The notes beneath the pieces are model-generated. The model did not search any database. It was not told where the DNA came from and saw nothing but the letters and a program-made list of their open reading frames with translations. The position numbers and the translations under genes were made by a program. Below, piece by piece: positions 43,737 to 51,624 of a stretch of 64,000 nucleotides of DNA (the first letter of the stretch is position 1; each line of letters begins with the position of its first letter). The DNA comes from Tessaracoccus timonensis (GTDB lineage Bacteria > Actinomycetota > Actinomycetes > Propionibacteriales > Propionibacteriaceae): positions 2,542,001-2,606,000 of the forward strand of contig NZ_LT996886.1 of the NCBI RefSeq assembly GCF_900343145.1, written 5' to 3'.

Positions 43737-45203
43737 CTACCTGGCGTCCTGGCCGGGGACGAGGCCGGCGGCGACGCGGCGCTCCTCGAGGATGCGCACG
43801 TTCTCGGCGACCTTGTTCTTCTTCAGCGGGTAGAGGAAGAGCAGGGCCAGTGCGACGAGGATCGCGCCGATGCCGGGGAGCAGGTTGGCGAGCATGTAGA
43901 TGCCCTCCTGGACCGACTCCGCCTGCGCCTCGCCCGCCGCCGCCACCGCCGCGTCGAAGCCGACAGCGCCGAGCGCGAAGCCGATGAGGCCACCGGCGAG
44001 GGCCTGCCCCAGCTTGCGGGCCCACGAGTAGACGGCGTAGACGGTGCCATCGTCGCGGGAGCCGGTGCGGACCTCCTGGTAGTCGATGACGTCGGTGATG
44101 AGCGCCCAGATCAGGAAGTTGAAGACCTGGATGGCGAGCATCGTGATGGCGTAGAAGACGATCCAGACGGCCGGGTTCTCGATCTTGAGGAAGTACGCCG
44201 CGAGCAGGGTCGCCCCGCCGACGAACATCGCGACGATGCCGACCTCGGCCTTGCCGAAGCGCTTGGCGAGCCAGGGCGAGATGAAGATCAGGACCAGCGA
44301 GGGGGCGATGCCTGCGATCGAGGCCGGCGACTGCCAAGTGCCGTCACCGAAGTAGTTCAGGAACAGGTAGCCGAGGATGCCGCCCAGGAACATGAAGGTC
44401 AGCAGCAGGATCAGCGCCGCGGCGATGAGGCCGAGCAGTGCCTTGTTGGTGAACACGGTGCTGAGCATCTTGCCGATGCTCTGGCCGCCCTCGGCCTTGC
44501 CCTTGACGGACGACGGGACACGCTCCTCGACGAGGGCGTAGCAGACCGCGTAGCAGACGACTGCGAGGATCGAGCAGACGACGGCGGCCATCGTCATGCG
44601 CGGGCCGGACAGCACCGAGACGCCGTCGGTGTTCGCCGTGTAGACGACCAGCGGCATGATCGCCATGATCGCCAGGTTGGCGAGGGTCGCGCCGGTGGAC
44701 CGGAACACGGACAGCTGGGCGCGGTCGTCGGGGTTGCCGGAGACCACGGAGGCCATGGACCCGTAGGGGATGTTGATGGCGGTGTAGCAGATCGAGCCCC
44801 ACAGCAGGTAGGTGGCGACCATCCAGGTCACCTTCAGCGCGTACGAGTCGAAGTCGGCGACGAAGGACATGTACATGAGAGCCGAGGCCACGGCCACCGG
44901 GATGGCGATGTACTTGATCCAGCGCTTGAACTTGTACTGCCCCTCCTTCACGGGGAGACGGTCGACGATGATGCCCATGCCGACGTCGGTGAAGCCGTCG
45001 AGCACGCGGGCGCCGATCAGGAGGAGGCCCACGTGGGCCGGGTTGATCCCCACCACGTTGGTGAAGAACAGCATGAAGAATGCGGACTGGAGGATGAAGG
45101 TGAAGTCGTTGCCGAAATCACCGAACATGTAGCCCAGTTTGTCGCGCATGCCGAAGGGGCGAGTGCTGAGCTTCCCCTTGTATGCGCTGAGTGTGGTGGT
45201 CAT
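43737..45203 (-). CDS. GPH-family glycoside/pentoside/hexuronide cation symporter
   Basis: The 488-residue protein has about twelve hydrophobic segments and the MelB-like pattern: GYMFGDFGNDFTFILQSAFFMLFFTNVVG at the N-terminus, ARVLDGFTDVGMGIIVDR (the conserved D-x-x-D/R loop) and YQEVRTGSRDDGTVYAVYSWARKLGQALAGGLIG. Members import galactosides, pentosides or glucuronides with Na+ or H+. In a locus with uxaC and uxuB, a glucuronide or hexuronate is the likely substrate. It is divergent from a Gfo/Idh gene across a region with candidate operators. Confidence 0.9.
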   Translation of the reverse strand: MTTTLSAYKGKLSTRPFGMRDKLGYMFGDFGNDFTFILQSAFFMLFFTNVVGINPAHVGLLLIGARVLDGFTDVGMGIIVDRLPVKEGQYKFKRWIKYIAIPVAVASALMYMSFVADFDSYALKVTWMVATYLLWGSICYTAINIPYGSMASVVSGNPDDRAQLSVFRSTGATLANLAIMAIMPLVVYTANTDGVSVLSGPRMTMAAVVCSILAVVCYAVCYALVEERVPSSVKGKAEGGQSIGKMLSTVFTNKALLGLIAAALILLLTFMFLGGILGYLFLNYFGDGTWQSPASIAGIAPSLVLIFISPWLAKRFGKAEVGIVAMFVGGATLLAAYFLKIENPAVWIVFYAITMLAIQVFNFLIWALITDVIDYQEVRTGSRDDGTVYAVYSWARKLGQALAGGLIGFALGAVGFDAAVAAAGEAQAESVQEGIYMLANLLPGIGAILVALALLFLYPLKKNKVAENVRILEERRVAAGLVPGQDAR

Positions 45204-45308
45204 CGCGACTCCGTTCCGGGCAGCTGCTGTGCCGCCCTGCTATGGACTTCGTTGGCTGCGACACCGGCAGCGACTTGTCAATATTCTGCATATCCGCTCG
45301 CGGGATTC

Positions 45309-45363
45309 GGCAACGTTGCCACGTTTTGCATCAGGACGGCCCCATGGCGACAACTTCCGGCAA
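45309..45363. promoter_or_regulatory. candidate operators between the GPH gene and Gfo/Idh gene
   Basis: GGCAACGTTGCC (45309-45320) is a perfect 12-bp palindrome with a central CG, the classic LacI-family form. Overlapping it, 45316-45330 reads TTGCC-ACGTT-TTGCA, and on the minus strand 45349-45363 reads TTGCC-GGAAG-TTGTC. The sites lie in the 226-base divergent region and could control both genes. Confidence 0.6.
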
Positions 45364-45429
45364 CCCCCTGCGTGGCACTCGCCCAGCATGCGAGCCTGAG
45401 ACCTACAGTCGATTGGAGTGGTGAACGCC

Positions 45430-46446
45430 GTGCAGACGTATCGAGCGGCCGTCGTGGGTTGCGGAGACATATCGGTGGTCCACTTGGCCGCCCTGCGGAA
45501 GCTGGAGCTGGCGGAACTGGTCGCGGTGTGCGACGTGACCCCCGCCGCCCGTGAAGCCGCGGCAACCGCGCACGGCGTGCCCGGGTACGCCTCTGTGGAG
45601 GAACTCCTCGCGAACGAGCAGGTCGACGTCGTCCACGTCTGCACCCCGCACGACCAGCATGCACCCGTCATCATCGCCTGCCTCGAGGCAGGCGTGAACG
45701 TCCTCACCGAGAAGCCGCTGGCGGAGTCGCTCGCATCCGCGGACCGGGTCATCGCCGCAGAGGCGGCGAGCACGGCGAAGCTCGGCGTCTGCTTCCAGAC
45801 CCGCTACAACGCCCCGGTGCGCATCGCGCGCGAGCGGTTGCGGTCCGGCGAGTTCGGCCCGATCCGCGGCGGGGCCGGCACGGTCATGTGGACCCGCACC
45901 CCCGAGTACTACGCGAGCAAGCCGTGGCGCGGCACTTGGGCGGGCAGCGGCGGCGGCCTCCTCATGAACCAGGCCATCCACACCGTCGACCTCCTCCAGT
46001 GGCTCATCGGCCCGGTGGAGCGCGTCGACGGGGCCGCCCACACCCGGGCGCTCGCCGGGAGCATCGAGGTCGAGGACACCGCGGACATGCTCCTCACCCA
46101 CGCCGGCGGCGCGACGAGCATCTTCTACGCGACCAACGCCCACACCATCAACGACTCCGTCCTGGTGGAGGTCGTCACCGACACCGCCGTCCTCCGCATC
46201 GGCGAGGACCTGACCATCGCCCACACCGACGGGCGGACCGAGCGGATCACCCCGGCCCCCGCCTCCAGCGACGGTCGCGACTACTGGGGAACCTCCCACG
46301 AGGACCTCATCCGCGACTTCTACAGCCAGCTCGGCAGCGACGAGGGCTTCTGGATCAGCGCCGACGAGGCGCGCAGGAGCCTGGAGATCATCGCCGACGT
46401 CTACGACCAGAGTTACCCCGAGAGAACCCAACCGAAGGAGCAGTAA
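45430..46446 (+). CDS. Gfo/Idh/MocA-family NAD(P)-dependent oxidoreductase
   Basis: Three in-frame GTG codons (45418, 45421, 45430) follow GGAG at 45415-45418. The one at 45430 (VQTYRAAVVGCGDIS) is placed best. The ~338-residue protein has the Rossmann loop AVVGCGDISVVHL, the EKP catalytic-Lys motif in NVLTEKPLAES, and GGGLLMNQAIHTVDLLQWLIG with the conserved His. It oxidises or reduces a cyclic or linear sugar; the exact sugar is unknown. Its stop overlaps the next gene's start (TAATG), so they form an operon. Confidence 0.85.
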   Translation: MQTYRAAVVGCGDISVVHLAALRKLELAELVAVCDVTPAAREAAATAHGVPGYASVEELLANEQVDVVHVCTPHDQHAPVIIACLEAGVNVLTEKPLAESLASADRVIAAEAASTAKLGVCFQTRYNAPVRIARERLRSGEFGPIRGGAGTVMWTRTPEYYASKPWRGTWAGSGGGLLMNQAIHTVDLLQWLIGPVERVDGAAHTRALAGSIEVEDTADMLLTHAGGATSIFYATNAHTINDSVLVEVVTDTAVLRIGEDLTIAHTDGRTERITPAPASSDGRDYWGTSHEDLIRDFYSQLGSDEGFWISADEARRSLEIIADVYDQSYPERTQPKEQ

Positions 46447-47300
46447 TGGCGAGAATCGGCCTGCAGGTCATGACGGTGCGCGAGGAGTTCACCCGCCTCG
46501 GCACCTACGAAGCGCTCAAGCAGATCGCGGAGATCGGCTTCAGGAACCTCGAGCTGTCGCAGGTCTCCATGGCTCCCGAAAACGTCGCCGAGATGGAGCG
46601 CGCGAAGGGTGACCTGGGGCTCGAGTTCTCTGCGATCTCGGCACCGCTCGACGCCCCGGAGGGTGCCGACTCCCTCAGCGGCACGATGAACAAGATCATC
46701 TCCGACGCCAAGCGCCTGGGCGCCCCGTTCGTCCGGATCGGCATGATGGCACCCGAGGCCATGCGCTCCCGCGAGACCATCGTCGACTACTCGAAGCGCG
46801 CCGACGAGGCAGCGAAGCGGCTGGCGGACGAGGGCATCACGCTCTGCTACCACAACCACCACGTCGAGTTCGCCCGCATCGACGGGCAGTTCATCCTCGA
46901 CCTGATCCGCGAGACGGCGCCCAACCTGCGCTACGAGATCGACCTCCACTGGGTGCACCGCGGCGGGCTCGAGCCCATCCGCTTCCTGAAGCAGTACGAC
47001 GGCGTCGTGGACCTCGTCCACCTCAAGGACTACCGCATCGGGCTGCTCGGCGACGAGGCGTTCGAGGCCTACGACAAGAAGGACATCGGTGCGTTCATGC
47101 AGCACTTCCTCGGCGTGGTCCAGTTCGCCGAGGTGGGCGAGGGCAACCTCGACTTCCCGGCGATGATCGCCGCGGCCGAGGAGGTCGGCGCGAAGCACCT
47201 CTACGTGGAGCAGGACGCGACGTACGGCCGCGCCCCGTTCGAGGCGCTGCAGCTCTCCCACGACAACCTCGTGAAGATGGGCTTCCAGGACAAGTTCTGA
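46446..47300 (+). CDS. TIM-barrel sugar (phosphate) isomerase/epimerase
   Basis: The 284-residue protein has the AP-endonuclease-2/IolE-type barrel: GLQVMTVREEF at the N-terminus, IGFRNLELSQ, VRIGMMAPEA, ITLCYHNHHVEF, YEIDLHWVHRGG and HLYVEQDATYG. Glu, Asp and His residues at the strand ends supply a probable divalent-metal site. Such enzymes isomerise or epimerise keto-sugars or inosose derivatives. It is coupled to the Gfo/Idh dehydrogenase, a common oxidise-then-isomerise pairing. Confidence 0.86.
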   Translation: MARIGLQVMTVREEFTRLGTYEALKQIAEIGFRNLELSQVSMAPENVAEMERAKGDLGLEFSAISAPLDAPEGADSLSGTMNKIISDAKRLGAPFVRIGMMAPEAMRSRETIVDYSKRADEAAKRLADEGITLCYHNHHVEFARIDGQFILDLIRETAPNLRYEIDLHWVHRGGLEPIRFLKQYDGVVDLVHLKDYRIGLLGDEAFEAYDKKDIGAFMQHFLGVVQFAEVGEGNLDFPAMIAAAEEVGAKHLYVEQDATYGRAPFEALQLSHDNLVKMGFQDKF

Positions 47301-47323
47301 TCCGGACGCAGTTCCGAACGCGA

Positions 47324-47358
47324 AAGGAGGGGGCGACCGCCACGGTCGCCCCCTCCTT
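47324..47358. terminator. bidirectional terminator between isomerase and Gfo/Idh gene
   Basis: A 16-bp perfect stem (47324-47339 with 47343-47358) has a CCA loop, begins AA and ends TT. It lies between the convergent gene ends at 47300 and 47376. Confidence 0.85.
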
Positions 47359-47375
47359 CGTCGTTCAGTTGCCGA

Positions 47376-48545
47376 TCAAACCTCGCGCTCGGGGAACTTG
47401 CCCTCTTCGCGGATGCGCTTGTTGAGCTCCTCTAGGTAGCGCTCCGAGGTGCCCTCGAGCGGCACCTCCTCGCCCGTCCAGCTGGACAGGTGGATGGCGT
47501 TGGCCAGGCGCACGCCGTTGATGCCGTCGGCGCCGGGCGCGATGAGCTCCGTGCCGTCGAGGATGTTCGCCGCGAAGTTCACGAGGACGCCGGCGTGCTG
47601 CTCGCCCCAGGGCGACTCGAACTCCTTGGTCTCCTGCTTGTACAGCGTGCTCGGGTCCAGCTTGCCCATGAACAGCTGCTTCACGTCGTCCATCGTCATC
47701 TGGTCGGACAGCTCGCGCTCGGGCTTGTCCAGCTTGGTGACGGTGACGGTCTTGCTGTTGTCGACGACGATCTTGCCGCCGTCGAGGAGGATCTCGAAGC
47801 GGTCGGTGCCCACCAGGTCGTGCGTGGCGGTGACGAAGGTGCCCGTCGCGCCCTCGCCGTAGTCGACGAGCGCCGTCACCTCGTCCTCCACCGCGATGTT
47901 GCGGCGGAACCCGAAGGAGGCCTTGGCATAGACCGACTTCGGCACGCCGCAGATCCACTGCCACAGGTCGAGCTGGTGGGGGGCCTGGTTGACGAGCACA
48001 CCGCCGCCCTCGCCGCCCCAGGTGGCGCGCCATTCGCTCTGCTCGTAGTAGCCCTGCGGGCGCCACCAGGTGGTGATGATCCAGTTGCTGCGCCGCAGCG
48101 CGCCGAGCTCACCGGACGCGACCAGCTCGCGGACGTACTGGTAGAGCGGGTTGTTGCGCTGGTTGAACATGATCGCGAACGTCAGCTCGGGCTTCGACTT
48201 CGCGAACTCGTTCATCTTCTCGACCTGGGCGGTGTACACGCCGGCCGGCTTGTCCACGAGGACGTGGAGGTCGCGCTCCATGGCGTCGATCGCCATCTCG
48301 GGGTGCAGGTAGTGGGGGACGCAGATCACGACCGCGTCCACGTCACCGCTCTCGAGCATCGCGACGTGGTCGTCGTAGAACTTCGCCTCCGGCAGCACCT
48401 TGGCGACCGCTTCCCGCTTGGCCTCGTCGATGTCGCACACTGCTGTGACCGTGATGTTCGGCACCCTGCCGTCGGCGACGAGCGAGCCGTAGAAGCCGCC
48501 CTGTGCGCCGAAGCCGATGATGCCGAGCCGAACCTGCTCCGTCAT
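47376..48545 (-). CDS. Gfo/Idh/MocA-family oxidoreductase
   Basis: The 389-residue protein has the nucleotide loop LGIIGFGAQGGFYG, a VLVDKPAG lysine motif in place of EKP, and WGGEGGGVLVNQAPHQLDLWQWICG. A long C-terminal beta-sheet domain with FRRNIAVEDEVTALVDY follows. It is a probable sugar or inositol dehydrogenase. It is separated from the upstream gene by 135 bases holding a tandem repeat with two candidate operator copies, so it may have its own promoter. Confidence 0.86.
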   Translation of the reverse strand: MTEQVRLGIIGFGAQGGFYGSLVADGRVPNITVTAVCDIDEAKREAVAKVLPEAKFYDDHVAMLESGDVDAVVICVPHYLHPEMAIDAMERDLHVLVDKPAGVYTAQVEKMNEFAKSKPELTFAIMFNQRNNPLYQYVRELVASGELGALRRSNWIITTWWRPQGYYEQSEWRATWGGEGGGVLVNQAPHQLDLWQWICGVPKSVYAKASFGFRRNIAVEDEVTALVDYGEGATGTFVTATHDLVGTDRFEILLDGGKIVVDNSKTVTVTKLDKPERELSDQMTMDDVKQLFMGKLDPSTLYKQETKEFESPWGEQHAGVLVNFAANILDGTELIAPGADGINGVRLANAIHLSSWTGEEVPLEGTSERYLEELNKRIREEGKFPEREV

Positions 48546-48595
48546 GTTCCGGACCTCCTCGTTGATGGGTTTCCGTCGAATCTATGCCGAATTGC

Positions 48596-48657
48596 CGCCC
48601 TGGGCCTGCCCTTGCCGCAAGTTGCACGCCCTGGGCCTGCCCTTGCCGCAAGTTGCA
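48596..48657. repeat. exact 31-bp tandem duplication containing candidate operators
   Basis: Bases 48596-48626 are repeated exactly at 48627-48657. Each copy ends in TTGCC-GCAAG-TTGCA (48612-48626 and 48643-48657) and contains the inverted pair CTTGC-C-GCAAG. It lies between two minus-strand Gfo/Idh genes, 51 bases upstream of the start of the second. Duplication of a regulator site is the simplest reading. Confidence 0.8.
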
Positions 48658-48680
48658 GAGGGAGGCCGGGCGGCGGGTCT

Positions 48681-49745
48681 TCAGGCCTGGGCGGTGAGGA
48701 CGCGCGCGCGCTCCTGCGCCTTCAGCGCCAGCTCCACCGACTTGAAGATGTGCTCCTGCGTCATGGCCTCCTCGGTGCGGTTCAGGCAGTCGAGGACCAT
48801 CTCGCCGAAGAAGGGGTAGCCCACCTTGCCGTTGGCGTTGAAGCGGTGCTCCCCGTCGCCGTTGACCATGTAGACGTTGTCCGGGCCGTCGTCGGTGGTG
48901 ACGTTGACGTACTTGCGGAGCTCGATGTAGCCCTCGGTGCCGAGCAGGAAGGACCGCCCGTCACCCCAGACCGACAGGCCGTCGGGGGTGAACCAGTCGA
49001 CGCGGAAGTAGCCCGTCGCGCCGTTGTCGCAGACCAGCGTGGCGTTGCCGAAGTCGTCGAGTTCGGGGAACTGCGGGTGGTTGTAGTTCGCGATCGCCGA
49101 GTCGGTGATCTCGGCGTCCTTCGCGCCCGTGAAGTACAGGATCTGCTCGCAGTTGTGGCTGCCGATGTCGGCGAGGATGCCGCCGTACTGCTCCTTGTCG
49201 AAGAACCAGTCCGGGCGCGAGTCCGCGTTCAGCCGGTGGGGGCCGAGGTTCAGCACCTGGATGACGCGGCCGATGGCGCCGTCGCGGACGAGCTGGCCCG
49301 CCATGACGGAGGCCTCGACGTGCAGTCGCTCCGAGTAGTAGACGTTGAACTTCTGCCCCGTGCGCTCCACAGCCTCGCGGGCGCGCGCCAGCTGGTCGAG
49401 CGTGGTCATCGGGGTCTTGTCGGTGAAGTAGTCCTTGCCGGCCTCCATCACCCGGATGCCCAGGTCCGCCCGGAGGTTGGGGATGTCCGCCGCGGCGACG
49501 AGCTTCACCTCGTCGTCGGCGAGCAGCTCCTCCTCGCTGGACGCGACGTGCACGTCGGGGAACATGGCATTGAACGCGGCCACCATCTCGGGGTCGTCGT
49601 CGTAGACCGACTTCAGGGTGGCGCCGGCGCCGAGGAGACCGTTGACCATCCCGAAGATGTGGCCGTGGTGCAGCCCCGTGACGGCGAAGGGGAAGTCGCC
49701 GGGCTCGACCACCGGGTTCGGAATCGGGTCCGGTGCGTAGTTCAT
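48681..49745 (-). CDS. Gfo/Idh/MocA-family oxidoreductase (variant nucleotide loop)
   Basis: The ATG at 49745-49743 (MNYAPDPIPNPVVEPG) with AAGGA upstream gives 354 residues. The N-terminus reads FAVTGLHHGHIFGMVNGLLGAG, a His-rich loop instead of the standard GxGxxG. The rest is typical: DYFTDKTPMTTLDQLA carries the catalytic Lys and GGILADIGSHNCEQILYFTG the His. It is the most divergent of the three Gfo/Idh genes here. It is divergent from larE, across a 326-base regulatory region. Confidence 0.84.
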   Translation of the reverse strand: MNYAPDPIPNPVVEPGDFPFAVTGLHHGHIFGMVNGLLGAGATLKSVYDDDPEMVAAFNAMFPDVHVASSEEELLADDEVKLVAAADIPNLRADLGIRVMEAGKDYFTDKTPMTTLDQLARAREAVERTGQKFNVYYSERLHVEASVMAGQLVRDGAIGRVIQVLNLGPHRLNADSRPDWFFDKEQYGGILADIGSHNCEQILYFTGAKDAEITDSAIANYNHPQFPELDDFGNATLVCDNGATGYFRVDWFTPDGLSVWGDGRSFLLGTEGYIELRKYVNVTTDDGPDNVYMVNGDGEHRFNANGKVGYPFFGEMVLDCLNRTEEAMTQEHIFKSVELALKAQERARVLTAQA

Positions 49746-50071
49746 TCCGTCCTTGCTCAACTGCGTCTCCTTCTCGCGTGGTCCGTTGCGGCCCACTGTA
49801 CTGTCCGGCCCTCCCGGCCGGGGCCGGGACGACGATGGCAACCGGCGGCAAGCAGTTGCTGCGCGCCGCCGGCGGAGCGCGGTCGCGGCGCTGCCCCCAT
49901 TCCTGCAACAAACGGCAATTCCAGCGTGTGGAACATGGAAACGTGGTCGAATTGTCGAGGTAGATATCTGCAGCCCACGCGCAAGGGAGCCAACATGCTG
50001 AGAATCCGCCGGTCGGTCGCGTGGACCGTCCATGGCCCGGGTGGCATCGACGAGCAGGGCACCTGATCAGC
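49746..50071. promoter_or_regulatory. divergent promoter region between Gfo/Idh and larE
   Basis: This 326-base gap holds no gene. It contains two minus-strand copies of the island motif: 49837-49851 (TTGCC-GCCGG-TTGCC) and 49904-49918 (TTGCC-GTTTG-TTGCA). It also contains GCAA-GCAG-TTGC at 49848-49859. It must drive the larE-larB-larC-lacI-uxaC-uxuB operon and the divergent dehydrogenase. Confidence 0.55.
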
Positions 50072-50953
50072 ATGACCGCCACCGACCTCTTCATCCAGCT
50101 GCGGCCCGACCTGCAGCGGATCGCCGACGGCGTTGCCCGCGACATCCGCGAGGCGGCCGGGCCGCGACCCCGCGTGGGCGTCGCCTACTCCGGCGGCGTC
50201 GACTCCACCGTGCTCGCGGCACTGACCGCCCGGGCCGTCGGCACCGACCGCACCACGCTGCTGATGGCGGTGTCCCCGTCGCTGGCCAAGCGCGAGCGGC
50301 GCCTCGCCACCCGCCAGGCGGACCAGCTCGGCCTGCCGCTCGTGGAGATCGAGACCCACGAGCTCGACAACCCGAAGTACGCCGCAAACCCCGTCGACCG
50401 CTGCTACTTCTGCAAGGACGAGCTCTTCACCCGGCTCGACGACGACCTCGTGGGCCGGCTGCGGCTGGACGCCGTCGCCTACGGCGAGAATCTCGACGAC
50501 GCCGCCCGCCCCGACCGGCCCGGCGCCCGCGCCGCCCGCGAGCACCGCGTCCTGCACCCCCTCGCCTCGGCGGGCGCGACCAAGGCCGACGTGCGCGCCA
50601 TCGCCCGCGCGCTCGGGCTGAGCAGCGCCGACAAGCCCGCCGCCCCGTGCCTCGCCAGCCGCGTCCCCCACGGCGAGCCCGTCACCGCGGAGAAGCTGGA
50701 GCAGGTGGACGCCGCGGAGGACGCCGTCCTCGCCGCCGGCTTCTCGGACTGCCGCGTCCGACACCACGGCGACATCGCCCGCATCGAGGTGCCCTCGTCG
50801 GAGTTCGGGCTCATCGCCGACGACGACCGTCGCGAGCGGTTGCTGGCCGCGGTCCGCGCCGCCGGTTTCAAGCACGCGGTCGTGGACCTCGCCGGCATCC
50901 AGTCCGGCGCCTTCACGCTGCAGCTGCTCACCGCGAGGCCGGGTGCGGCATGA
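50072..50953 (+). CDS. larE: LarE, sulfur-transferase for nickel-pincer cofactor synthesis
   Basis: LarE adds sulfur to the pyridinium dicarboxylate precursor of the nickel-pincer nucleotide. The 293-residue protein has the PP-loop VAYSGGVDSTVLAAL near residue 38, RCYFCKDELF, and KPAAPCLASRVPHG near residue 190. The Cys there aligns with the sacrificial sulfur-donor cysteine of characterised LarE. The ATG at 50072 gives MTATDLFIQLRPDL; a longer upstream frame lacks homology. Its stop overlaps larB by 4 bases. Confidence 0.93.
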   Translation: MTATDLFIQLRPDLQRIADGVARDIREAAGPRPRVGVAYSGGVDSTVLAALTARAVGTDRTTLLMAVSPSLAKRERRLATRQADQLGLPLVEIETHELDNPKYAANPVDRCYFCKDELFTRLDDDLVGRLRLDAVAYGENLDDAARPDRPGARAAREHRVLHPLASAGATKADVRAIARALGLSSADKPAAPCLASRVPHGEPVTAEKLEQVDAAEDAVLAAGFSDCRVRHHGDIARIEVPSSEFGLIADDDRRERLLAAVRAAGFKHAVVDLAGIQSGAFTLQLLTARPGAA

Positions 50954-51624
50954 GCGTCGCCACCCTCGACTTCGACCGCTACGCCCGCCGCGGTTACCCC
51001 GAGGCGGTGCTCTGCCAGGGCAAGTCCGTCGCCCAGGTCGTCGAGATCACGCGGGCCTGGCGCGAGCGCGCCGCCGAGCAGGACCTCGGCACGGTGCTCT
51101 TCACCCGCGTGAGCCCGGAGCAGGCGGAGGTCGTCCTCGCCGAGCTGCCGGACGCCCACCACGACGAGACCTCGTCGCTGATCGCCTGGCCTGCCGAGCC
51201 GCCGCGCCCGACCGGCGGCCGCGTCGTCGTCTGTGCCGGCACGGCGGACCTGCGCGTCGCCCGCGAGGCCACCCTCACCGCCCGCTACCTCGGGCGCGAG
51301 GTCACCGAGGTCGTCGACGTCGGCGTGGCGGGACTCGACCGCATCCTCGCCAAGCGCGACGTGCTCCGCTCGGCCGACGTGGTCGTCGCCGTCGCCGGCA
51401 TGGACGCGGCCCTCGTGCCCGTCGTCGCCGGCCTCGTCGCCTGCCCCGTCGTCGCGGTGCCCACCTCCGTCGGCTACGGCGTCGCCTTCGAGGGCGTCTC
51501 CGCGCTGCTCTCCATGCTCAACTCCTGCTCCCCCGGCGTCGGTGTGGTCAACATCGACAACGGCTACGGCGCAGGCCACCTCGCCGCCCAGATCGCCGCC
51601 CCGAAGGACCGACCCCATGCATGA
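50950..51624 (+). CDS. larB: LarB, carboxylase for nickel-pincer cofactor synthesis
   Basis: LarB carboxylates and hydrolyses nicotinic acid adenine dinucleotide as the first step of cofactor synthesis. The 224-residue protein has an N-terminal helical segment and a PurE-like C-terminal domain with the family signatures VVCAGTADLRVAREA, AVAGMDAALVPVVAGLV, VAVPTSVGYGVAFEG and SMLNSCSPGVGVVNIDNGYG. The ATG lies in an ATGA overlap with larE and the stop overlaps larC by 8 bases, so the three are translated together. Confidence 0.93.
   Translation: MSVATLDFDRYARRGYPEAVLCQGKSVAQVVEITRAWRERAAEQDLGTVLFTRVSPEQAEVVLAELPDAHHDETSSLIAWPAEPPRPTGGRVVVCAGTADLRVAREATLTARYLGREVTEVVDVGVAGLDRILAKRDVLRSADVVVAVAGMDAALVPVVAGLVACPVVAVPTSVGYGVAFEGVSALLSMLNSCSPGVGVVNIDNGYGAGHLAAQIAAPKDRPHA

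Noticed and set aside
48596-48657. CRISPR-like direct repeats
   Set aside because: There are only two adjacent copies with no spacer and no cas gene; it is a simple tandem duplication.
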